Part shown: in pieces, positions 24,228-32,007 of the stretch
How positions within the stretch are numbered: position 1 is the first letter of the stretch
How the letters are laid out: every line of letters begins with the position of its first letter
Assembly: GCF_001761365.1 (NCBI RefSeq)
Contig: NZ_CP017477.1
Span: forward strand, 2,904,001 to 2,968,000
Reading direction: 5' to 3'
DNA length: 64,000 nt
Source of the DNA: Polaribacter vadi
GTDB taxonomy: Bacteria; Bacteroidota; Bacteroidia; Flavobacteriales; Flavobacteriaceae
Notes under the pieces: generated by a model
Database searches by the model: none
The model's input: only the letters and a program-made list of their open reading frames with translations
Told to the model about the DNA's origin: nothing
Made by a program: the position numbers and the translations under genes

Positions 24228-26039
24228 ATGACAAAAAATGGCAATTCATTAGACAAAAAAACGTTTGATAAATTAAGTCGTTTATATATTATTGCCTTAA
24301 GTACAATTGCACTTTCTGTAATAATTAGTCAGATTTTGGTTCGTAAACATTTAGAAACTCAACAAAGCGATTCTACAGTAATTAATATTGCAGGTAGACA
24401 AAGAATGCTGAGTCAGAAATTAACCAAAGAAGTTGTTTCTCTTTCGGTTTCTTCTGATAAAAAAGATAGAGAAATACTTCAAAAAAACATTAAAGAAACG
24501 CTATACTTATGGAATTTTTCTCATAATTCTTTACAGAAAGGAAATGATAGCTTAGGGCTTCCTAAGCAAAATAGTGATCATATAATTAGGGAGTATAATA
24601 CATTAAATCCTGTTTTTAATACCATTCTAAAAGCTTCTAATTCTATTGTTGAAAAGTTAGAAAAAGATTTATTAATTTCTGTTGATGAATTAACTTCAGA
24701 CATCAAAAAAATAACCAATAATGAAGGTGAATTTTTGTTGATTATGGATAGAATTGTAAATCAGTACGATTTAGAAGCTAATAAAAAAGTTGTTTGGTTG
24801 CGTAAGTTAGAGTTCCTTTTAATGACTTTTACTTTGCTTATTCTTTTAGGTGAATTTTTATTCATTTTTTGGCCAACAGCAAAATCAGTAAAAGCAACAT
24901 TATCTGAATTATTATCTGCAGAAAAGAAAGCAAAAAAAATGGCTTTTGAAGCAGATGAATTGAGTATTTCTAAAGAAAAATCAATTAAAGAATTGCGTGC
25001 ATTGAGTCATGCAATGGATGAAACATTATTGTTTGCAAGAATTTCTACTAACGGTAATTTAATTCATTTTGGAAACAAGTTTTCACGTTTATTTAAACTT
25101 TCAAATTTTAAACAAGACATTTTGTTTTGGAATGTTTTATCAATTAATGAAACCGAGCAATTATTAATTGAAGACTTAATCTTTCAGCATAAAAAAACGG
25201 GTTGGCAAGGAGAGGTTAAATCAACAACAAAACAAGGAGAAGTTGTTTGGTTAGAAATGTCTATCATTCCATATAATCCATCAGAAGATAAGTCAGAATT
25301 ACTAATTATAGCTTCAGAAATTACAGATAGAAAAGCTGCTCAATTAGAAATAGAAAGGTTGACAAAAGATAGTTTTGAGGAGAAAATGAGTCAACAAAAA
25401 ATAATCTCGAGCAAAATTATAGAGAATCAAGAAAAAGAACAGAATAGAATTGCCAAAGATGTGCATGATGGAATTGGGCAAATGCTAACTGGTTTAAAAT
25501 ACAATTTAGAAAGTATTAATATTGCAGATATAGATAAAACTGCCATTAAAATAGAGCATCTAAAAGAGTTAACTACCAATATTATTAAAGGAGTTAGAAC
25601 AGCAACTTTTAATTTAACACCACCAGAATTATCAGATCATGGAATTGTACCTGCAATTACAAAATTAACCCAAGAATTAGGTAGATTAACAGGAAAGGAA
25701 ATTGTATTTTTTAATAAAACAGATTTTAATATTCGTTTAGATTCTTTAACAGAAATAAATATTTATAGAATTGTACAAGAAGCCATTAATAATGCTATTA
25801 AATATGCAGATTCGTCTCATATTTTAGTGTCACTTTCTCATAGTAAAAGTATGCTAAGTCTAGTTATAGATGATGATGGAAAAGGTTTTGAACCATCAAA
25901 AGTGAAGAAAGTTAAAAATGGAGATGGTGGAATGGGAATGACTTTTATGAAAGAACGCATCAAATATATAGATGGCAGGTTGTTTTTAAATTCAGAATTA
26001 GGAAAAGGGACAAGAGTTACTTTAAATATCCCTATTTAA
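24228..26039 (+). CDS. Sensor histidine kinase with PilJ/NarX-like sensor and PAS domain
   Basis: The 603-aa kinase has two membrane helices (about 20-38 and 196-216) bracketing a periplasmic helical domain. That domain begins with NIAGRQRMLSQKL (residues 53-65), the GRQRMLSQ motif of PilJ-type sensor modules, which occupies the same place as the nitrate-binding P-box of NarX. A PAS domain (about 255-385) precedes a HisKA_3 domain with the phospho-acceptor His413 in DVHDGIGQML, then HATPase_c with the N-box EAINNAIKYA and the G-box DDDGKGF. This is the NarX/UhpB class. Location in the nitrate cluster suggests a nitrate or nitrite sensor. The cognate regulator is the next gene. Confidence 0.88.
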   Translation: MTKNGNSLDKKTFDKLSRLYIIALSTIALSVIISQILVRKHLETQQSDSTVINIAGRQRMLSQKLTKEVVSLSVSSDKKDREILQKNIKETLYLWNFSHNSLQKGNDSLGLPKQNSDHIIREYNTLNPVFNTILKASNSIVEKLEKDLLISVDELTSDIKKITNNEGEFLLIMDRIVNQYDLEANKKVVWLRKLEFLLMTFTLLILLGEFLFIFWPTAKSVKATLSELLSAEKKAKKMAFEADELSISKEKSIKELRALSHAMDETLLFARISTNGNLIHFGNKFSRLFKLSNFKQDILFWNVLSINETEQLLIEDLIFQHKKTGWQGEVKSTTKQGEVVWLEMSIIPYNPSEDKSELLIIASEITDRKAAQLEIERLTKDSFEEKMSQQKIISSKIIENQEKEQNRIAKDVHDGIGQMLTGLKYNLESINIADIDKTAIKIEHLKELTTNIIKGVRTATFNLTPPELSDHGIVPAITKLTQELGRLTGKEIVFFNKTDFNIRLDSLTEINIYRIVQEAINNAIKYADSSHILVSLSHSKSMLSLVIDDDGKGFEPSKVKKVKNGDGGMGMTFMKERIKYIDGRLFLNSELGKGTRVTLNIPI

Positions 26040-26043
26040 TAAA

Positions 26044-26074
26044 TACGTAGTTTTACTTAAAAACCTTATTTTTG
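26044..26074 (+). promoter_or_regulatory. Promoter of the response-regulator gene with operator-like repeat
   Basis: TACGTA (26044-26049), GTTT, TACTTA (26054-26059) resembles the TAAGTA-N4-TACTTA operator with one mismatch. It is 7 bases upstream of a -7 box TATTTTTG (26067-26074). The box ends 22 bases before the ATG, so the regulator can be transcribed separately from the kinase gene. Confidence 0.45.
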
Positions 26075-26096
26075 TACGTATAAAATATTTATAATT

Positions 26097-26756
26097 ATGA
26101 TTAATGTAGTTTTAGCAGACGACCATGTTTTGGTAAGAGATGGTATTAAAGCGCTTTTAGAAGATCAAACAGGAATTACGGTTATTGATGAAGCTTCTAA
26201 TGGAAAAGAAGCGTTGGAAGTAATTTCTAAAAATAAACCAGATGTTTTAATTGTTGATATTAGAATGCCAGAAATGAACGGAATTGAAGTGGTTGCTGAA
26301 ATTAATAAAAATAATTTAGATGTAAAAACGCTAGTTCTTTCTATGCACGATTCAGAAGAATATGTTGTAAAATCTATACAAGCAGGTGCAGATGGTTATT
26401 TATTGAAGGGAGCAAGTAAAGAAGAGTTTTTAAAAGCGGTTAATAATGTAGCTGTTGGAGGTAAGTATTTTACAGGTGATGTTTCTACTATTATTATGAA
26501 CAATTTTGTTAGTGGTAACACAAGTAAAGTTTTAAAGGAAGAAAAAGATGCAAAAGAGTTACCTTTTAAATTAACTAAAAGAGAAAAACAAATACTTAGT
26601 TTAGTCTTAGAGTTGAAGAATAATAAAGACATTGCAGATGAACTTGCAATTAGTAAACGTACTGCAGAAGTGCATCGTTTTAACTTAATGAAGAAGTTAG
26701 AGGCTAAAAACCTTCAAGAATTAACTACTAAAGCTAAAGAATATCAATTATTATAA
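26097..26756 (+). CDS. NarL/FixJ-family response regulator
   Basis: The 219-aa regulator has a receiver domain (about 1-120) with acidic residues at Asp8 and Asp9, phospho-acceptor Asp54 (LIVDIRMPEMNG) and the Lys in GYLLKGASKEEF. The C-terminal LuxR-type helix-turn-helix (about 155-215) reads LTKREKQIL and ends DIADELAISKRTAEVHRFN. It partners the preceding kinase. The inferred targets are the nitrate genes, possibly through the TAAGTA/TACTTA half-sites seen at nirB and narK. A downstream gap of about 170 bases contains TACGTA elements and the narK promoter. Confidence 0.92.
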   Translation: MINVVLADDHVLVRDGIKALLEDQTGITVIDEASNGKEALEVISKNKPDVLIVDIRMPEMNGIEVVAEINKNNLDVKTLVLSMHDSEEYVVKSIQAGADGYLLKGASKEEFLKAVNNVAVGGKYFTGDVSTIIMNNFVSGNTSKVLKEEKDAKELPFKLTKREKQILSLVLELKNNKDIADELAISKRTAEVHRFNLMKKLEAKNLQELTTKAKEYQLL

Positions 26757-26886
26757 GTGTTAAGTAGTTGGCTGTTTTTTATTCTAATTATTTTTTATGG
26801 TCAATTTTATCAAATTCTTAAAAACAGTATTACGTAATTATTAATCTACTAATAATTAAAATATACGTATTTTTAAACATATAAAT

Positions 26887-26908
26887 TAAGTATTTATACT
26901 TAGTTTTG
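26887..26908 (+). promoter_or_regulatory. narK promoter with TAAGTA-N4-TACTTA operator
   Basis: TAAGTA (26887-26892), TTTA, TACTTA (26897-26902) is an inverted repeat whose terminal TA is the start of the -7 box TAGTTTTG (26901-26908; perfect TAnnTTTG). The nirB promoter has the same layout. TACGTA elements also occur at 26831-26836 and 26864-26869. Confidence 0.65.
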
Positions 26909-26928
26909 TATATCTAAAAATATGTATT

Positions 26929-28359
26929 ATGGCAAGTTTAGCACAACAAAAATCAACAAAACTAAGTTTATTTAATTTTAAGAGTATTTCTACTCGCACA
27001 TTTTGGATTACTTCCATATCCTTCTTTTTATGCTTTTTCGCATGGTTTGGTATTGTTCCTTTTATGCCAGATGTTGTAAAAGATTTAGGATTAACTCCAG
27101 ATCAAAAATGGAACTCAATTATTTTAGCGGTTTCAGGAACTGTATTTGCACGTTTACTAATTGGTAAATTGTGTGATAAATATGGTCCAAGATTATGTTA
27201 TACATGGTTGTTAATGTTAGGCGCAATTCCTGTTATTTTATGTGGATTGGTTCAAACTCCTACACAATTTCTTATCTGTAGATTATTTATTGGTTTTATA
27301 GGGGCTTCCTTTGTAATAACGCAAGTACACACTTCATTAATGTTTGCTCCTAATATTGTAGGTACTGCAAATGCAACTTCTGCTGGTTGGGGAAATTTAG
27401 GTGGTGGAGCAAATAGGTTAGGAATGCCTCTAATTGCTGCTGCTGTAGTTTCATTTGGTGTTGCAGATGCTGAGGCTTGGAGATATTCTATGGTAATTGC
27501 AGGTATTGTCTGTTTTTTAATGGGAATCGTTTATTTCTTTTTCACAAAAGATACCCCAAGAGGAAATTTTAAAGAATTAAAAGCTGCAGGAGAAATGATT
27601 GTTGCTAAAAAAGATCAAATAGGTTTTTTAGCTGTTTTAAAAGATTATAGAGTTTGGATTTTATTTGTAGTATATGCTGCTAGTTTTGGAATAGAATTAA
27701 CGGTTTATGGAACCATGGATGACTATCTGCAAAATACCTTTCAATTAGAAAGAGTAACAGCAGGTAATATTGTATTATCATTTGCTTTAATGAATATTTT
27801 TGCAAGAACTTTAGGTGGATTTTTTGGTGATAAATTTGGGAAACTAAAAGGATTAAGAGGTCGTGTTTTATTCTTATCTTTCATTCTTACTTTACAGGGA
27901 ATTATGTTAATTTCTTTCTCAAGTGCAACAAGTATTGTTTTTGGAATTGTTTTATTGATTTTCTTTAGTTTAACCGTACAAATGGCAGAAGGCGCAACAT
28001 TCTCTGTAGTGCCTTTTATTAATAAAAAAGCAATTGGTTCTATCTCTGGAATAGTTGGAGCAGGAGGAAATGTAGGTGCTTTTTTAGCAGCAATGTTGTT
28101 AAAATCAAAATCTGCGATGGCAGAAAAAGCAGCTATTGTTGCTAATGAAGGTTTAGGTGAAGAAGTAATAAAAGCAGCACAATCTGTAGCTTCATCAAGC
28201 GCTGTTTCAAGTGGGTATTTATTAATAGGTTTTGTAGTAGTAATTACAGGTATTGCTGCTTTAGCTATAAAATTTTCTACTGAAGAAGAAGAAAATGAAG
28301 CGCCATCTAATGTAAAAAATACAAGCCCAGAATTAATTCCTATACCTGTAAAACGTTAA
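26929..28359 (+). CDS. narK: NarK-type nitrate/nitrite transporter (MFS, NNP family)
   Basis: The 476-aa, 12-helix carrier has both nitrate signature motifs of the NNP family: SAGWGNLGGGANRLGMPL (helix 5, about 149-166) and GIVGAGGNVGAF (helix 11). A conserved Arg lies in helix 2 (FARLLIGKLCDKYGPR). It imports nitrate or exchanges it for nitrite across the inner membrane. The C-terminal cytoplasmic tail is acidic. It lies between the regulator and the nitrate reductase, 126 bases upstream of the latter. Confidence 0.93.
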   Translation: MASLAQQKSTKLSLFNFKSISTRTFWITSISFFLCFFAWFGIVPFMPDVVKDLGLTPDQKWNSIILAVSGTVFARLLIGKLCDKYGPRLCYTWLLMLGAIPVILCGLVQTPTQFLICRLFIGFIGASFVITQVHTSLMFAPNIVGTANATSAGWGNLGGGANRLGMPLIAAAVVSFGVADAEAWRYSMVIAGIVCFLMGIVYFFFTKDTPRGNFKELKAAGEMIVAKKDQIGFLAVLKDYRVWILFVVYAASFGIELTVYGTMDDYLQNTFQLERVTAGNIVLSFALMNIFARTLGGFFGDKFGKLKGLRGRVLFLSFILTLQGIMLISFSSATSIVFGIVLLIFFSLTVQMAEGATFSVVPFINKKAIGSISGIVGAGGNVGAFLAAMLLKSKSAMAEKAAIVANEGLGEEVIKAAQSVASSSAVSSGYLLIGFVVVITGIAALAIKFSTEEEENEAPSNVKNTSPELIPIPVKR

Positions 28360-28381
28360 TTATAGTTGTGTTTTTTTATTG

Positions 28382-28406
28382 ATTTCTAGAATAGAAATAC
28401 CCTTTT
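28382..28406 (+). terminator. Possible weak terminator after narK
   Basis: ATTTCTA-GAA-TAGAAAT (28382-28398) is a perfect AT-rich hairpin followed by A-C-C-C and a run of six T. The stem is weak, so partial read-through into the nitrate reductase gene is likely. Confidence 0.35.
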
Positions 28407-28485
28407 TTAAAGTATTCAGAATAATAAAGTCAACCTTTGGCTAGTCAGCTTTTAATGTCGTATTTAGTATAAAATCTTAGTCTAA

Positions 28486-31400
28486 ATGATTAAAAATGAA
28501 ATCAAAACAACATGCTCTTATTGTGGAGTTGGTTGTGGAATTATCGTAAAAAAAGACATTAACAACAAGGTTTTTGTTGAAGGTGATAAAGATCATCCTG
28601 TAAATAAAGGAATGTTATGTTCTAAAGGAATGAATCTGCATTATGTAGCTAATGATACTTCAGATAGAATTTTATATCCAGAAATGAGATGGAGTCGTTC
28701 ACATCCACGTGAACGTGTTTCTTGGGATACTGCTTTAGATAGAGCTGCTAGTGTTTTTAAATCAATTATAAAAAAACACGGTCCAGATTCAGTTGCTTTT
28801 TATGTTTCAGGACAAAGTTTAACAGAAGAATATTATATCGCAAATAAACTAACAAAAGGGTTTTTAGGAACTAATAATATAGACACCAATTCTCGTTTAT
28901 GTATGAGTTCTGCTGTTGTAGGTTACAAAAAAACTTTTGGAGAAGATAGTGTGCCAATTTCGTATGCAGATATAGAATTAGCAGATACTTTTTTAATAAC
29001 AGGCGCAAATCCTGCTTGGTGTCATCCAATTTTATTTAGAAGGATTGAAAAACACAAAGAAGAAAATCCAAATGTAAAAATAATTGTAATTGATCCTCGT
29101 AAAACAGATTCTGCAAATTTTGCCGATTTACATTTACAGCTTATTCCAGGAACAGATGTTATTTTACACAATGCTATTGGTAGACATTTGTATAAAAGTG
29201 GTTTAATTAATGAAGATTTTATAAAAAATCATACAGAAGGTTTTGACGGTTATGAGAAAATTATTTTTGAAACAAGCCTAAAGCAAGCTTCTAAAATCTG
29301 TGGAGTTTCTCAAGATGATATCAAAAAAGCGGCAGAAATAATAGGTCTTTCTAAAGGGTTTATCAGTATGTGGGCTATGGGTTTAAATCAAAGTGTTATT
29401 GGTACAGATAAAAATACATCACTTTTAAATTTATCATTAATTACAGGTCAAGTTGGTAAACCTGGTTCAGGACCTTTTTCTTTAACAGGGCAGCCAAATG
29501 CAATGGGAGGAAGAGAAGTTGGTGGAATGGCAAATTTATTAGCAGTTCATAAAGATTTACAAAACGAAGAACATAGAAGAGAAGTGGCGCAATTTTGGGG
29601 AGTTGATAAAATATCTCCAAAACCAGGTTTAACAGCAACAGAAATGTTTTCTGCTTTAGAAAGTGGAAAATTAAAAGCAGTTTGGATTGTTTGTACAAAT
29701 CCGTTAGTGAGTATGCCAAATTCTCATCAAATAGAAAAAGCAATGGCAAATTCTAAGTTTGTTGTGGTACAAGAAATTTCTCATAAATCAGATACTGTAA
29801 AGTATGCAGATTTGGTGTTGCCAGCAGCAGCTTGGTTAGAGAAAGAAGGAACCATGACAAATTCTGAACGTAGAATTTCTTATTTGCCTAAAGAAATTGA
29901 AGCTCCAGGAGAAGCAAGACCAGATGTAGAAATTTTTTGTGATTTTGCTCAAAGAATGGGTTTTAGAGGGTTTAATTATAATAATGCATCAGAAATTTAT
30001 GATGAATATGCATCTATGACCAAAGGGACAAATATTGATGTTTCTTTTCTAAATTATGATCGATTAAAAAACGAAGGAACTTTTCAATGGCCTGTAAATG
30101 AATATCGCCATAAAGGAACTCCTCGTCTTTTTGAGGATAAGAAATTTTATACGCCTTCTCAAAAAGCAATTTTTAATGTTCCATCAACTTTAGAAAATAC
30201 TTCTGTAAAGACAAATTCTGAATTTCCATTGATTTTAACTACAGGTCGTGTTAGAGATCAATGGCACACCATGACCAAAACAGGAAAAGTAGCAAGATTA
30301 AAAACACATTATCCGAAGCCTGTTTTAGAAATAAATCCTGTAGATGCATATTTAAACAAGATTTCAGATGGAGATATTACTGAAATTAAAAGCGGAAATG
30401 GTATAGTTAGAGTTCGTGCAAAAATTACAGACGCTATTAAAGAAGGTGTTGTTTTCTTGCCAATGCATTGGGGAAAAGTATTGCAAAGTAATTTAAATAG
30501 AGCTAATAATTTAACAAATACGCATGTAGATCCTGTTTCTAAAGAACCAGATTTTAAATTTACATCAGTATCTGTATCAAAATATAAAAAACCAAAAGAC
30601 AAAATTATCATTGCAGGTGCAGGAGCAGCAGCTTTTCGTTTTTTACAAAATTATAGAGATTATAATGACGTTGATGAAATTCATGTTTTTTCTAAGGAAG
30701 AAAACTTGTTTTATAACCGAGTTTTATTGCCAGAATATATTACAGAAGAACTTTCATGGGAACAATTATTGAAGATTAAAAATTCAGAATTAAGCAATTT
30801 AAATATCAAAATTCACTCAGAAACTATTATTGATAAAATTGATAAAGAAAAGAAGGTAGTTGTAGATTCTAAAGGGGAAACACACACTTTTGATAAGTTG
30901 ATTTTAGCAACAGGAAGTAGGCCTTTTATTCCTAAAGATGTACAAATAGATTTACCTGGTAGATTTACGATGCGTAATAAAACAGATGCAGATCAATTTA
31001 AAAAATATTTAGATGATACAGGTTTACCTCCAGAAGAACAACATGTAGTAATTGTTGGTGGAGGTTTGTTAGGTTTAGAGTTGGCAGCTGCAATGAAGCA
31101 CAAGAATGTAAAAATTACCATTGTGCAAAGAGCTTCTCGATTAATGGAGCGTCAATTAGATAAAATTTCGAGTAAATTATTGTCTTTAGATGTTCAAGAA
31201 AGAGGCATTCAAATTTATTTTGATAATGAAGTAAGTACTGTTTTTGATGATGAAGATACTGGCGAATTAACCATCAATCTAAAAAGTGGAAAATACATAA
31301 CTGCCAATGCAATTGTGTATGCTATTGGTACAAGACCCAATATAGAAATTGCTAAAAATAACGGAATTATTTGTGGACGTGGAGTAAAGGTAAATCAGCA

Positions 31401-32007
31401 TTTACAATCTTCAGACCCAAGTATTTTTGCTATTGGAGAAATTGCAGAATTTAATAATCAATTATTCGGAATTACATCAGCAGCAGAAGAACAAGCAGGT
31501 ATTTTAGCCAATTTTATAGCGGGAGATATTAGTGAAGCTTACAATGGCTCTGTGTTAATGAATATTCTAAAATTCAACGATTTAAACCTTTGTAGTATTG
31601 GTGAAATTACGGTTCCAGAAAACGATTCTAGTTACGAAGAAATTATTTTTACTGATATTTCTAAACGTTATTATAAAAAATGTATTGTAAAAGACGATTT
31701 GTTAATTGGAGCAGTTTTAGTTGGTGATAAAAATGAGTTTGCAGAATTCAAAACCATGATTGAGAGCAAAATCGAAATGTCTGACAAACGAAATACCTTG
31801 TTAAGAGGTGCATCAAACGATAAACCAGTTTTAGGAAAATTAGTATGTTCTTGTAGTCAAGTTGGAGAAGGAAATATCGAAGAAGAAATTGCAAAAGGAT
31901 GTACAAATTTTACAGAATTATGTAATAAAACAGGAGCAGGTTTAGGTTGTGGAAGTTGCAAAACTGAAGTTAGAGAAATTTTGAACAATGCAAAAGTAGG
32001 TGTATGA
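28486..32007 (+). CDS. Assimilatory nitrate reductase fused to FAD/NAD(P)H reductase and [2Fe-2S] modules
   Basis: This 1173-aa cytoplasmic enzyme reduces nitrate to nitrite. The N-terminal 690 residues are a Nas/Nap-type molybdopterin catalytic domain with the 4Fe-4S ligands Cys10, Cys13, Cys17 and Cys45, Cys139 as the Mo ligand (SRLCMSS), and the QPNAMGGREVGG region. A NirB-like FAD/NAD(P)H domain follows (FAD GAGAAAFRF near 710; NAD VGGGLLGLE near 858). A BFD-type [2Fe-2S] domain ends it (Cys1121-x-Cys1123 and Cys1155-x2-Cys1158). In most bacteria the diaphorase is a separate protein (NasB-type), so here one polypeptide can take NAD(P)H electrons to nitrate. Its last 4 bases overlap the start of the next gene (ATGA). 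No signal peptide is visible. Confidence 0.93.
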   Translation: MIKNEIKTTCSYCGVGCGIIVKKDINNKVFVEGDKDHPVNKGMLCSKGMNLHYVANDTSDRILYPEMRWSRSHPRERVSWDTALDRAASVFKSIIKKHGPDSVAFYVSGQSLTEEYYIANKLTKGFLGTNNIDTNSRLCMSSAVVGYKKTFGEDSVPISYADIELADTFLITGANPAWCHPILFRRIEKHKEENPNVKIIVIDPRKTDSANFADLHLQLIPGTDVILHNAIGRHLYKSGLINEDFIKNHTEGFDGYEKIIFETSLKQASKICGVSQDDIKKAAEIIGLSKGFISMWAMGLNQSVIGTDKNTSLLNLSLITGQVGKPGSGPFSLTGQPNAMGGREVGGMANLLAVHKDLQNEEHRREVAQFWGVDKISPKPGLTATEMFSALESGKLKAVWIVCTNPLVSMPNSHQIEKAMANSKFVVVQEISHKSDTVKYADLVLPAAAWLEKEGTMTNSERRISYLPKEIEAPGEARPDVEIFCDFAQRMGFRGFNYNNASEIYDEYASMTKGTNIDVSFLNYDRLKNEGTFQWPVNEYRHKGTPRLFEDKKFYTPSQKAIFNVPSTLENTSVKTNSEFPLILTTGRVRDQWHTMTKTGKVARLKTHYPKPVLEINPVDAYLNKISDGDITEIKSGNGIVRVRAKITDAIKEGVVFLPMHWGKVLQSNLNRANNLTNTHVDPVSKEPDFKFTSVSVSKYKKPKDKIIIAGAGAAAFRFLQNYRDYNDVDEIHVFSKEENLFYNRVLLPEYITEELSWEQLLKIKNSELSNLNIKIHSETIIDKIDKEKKVVVDSKGETHTFDKLILATGSRPFIPKDVQIDLPGRFTMRNKTDADQFKKYLDDTGLPPEEQHVVIVGGGLLGLELAAAMKHKNVKITIVQRASRLMERQLDKISSKLLSLDVQERGIQIYFDNEVSTVFDDEDTGELTINLKSGKYITANAIVYAIGTRPNIEIAKNNGIICGRGVKVNQHLQSSDPSIFAIGEIAEFNNQLFGITSAAEEQAGILANFIAGDISEAYNGSVLMNILKFNDLNLCSIGEITVPENDSSYEEIIFTDISKRYYKKCIVKDDLLIGAVLVGDKNEFAEFKTMIESKIEMSDKRNTLLRGASNDKPVLGKLVCSCSQVGEGNIEEEIAKGCTNFTELCNKTGAGLGCGSCKTEVREILNNAKVGV

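Noticed and set aside
20447..26902. Classical E. coli NarL 7-2-7 sites at nirB and narK
   Set aside because: The half-sites have GTA inside-left and TAC inside-right with 4 bases between, which is the reverse of the TAC-outside arrangement of NarL sites. They are reported only as an unassigned operator.
28360..28485. Molybdenum-cofactor riboswitch upstream of the nitrate reductase gene
   Set aside because: The 126-base gap lacks the conserved Moco RNA motif blocks; only a weak hairpin is seen.
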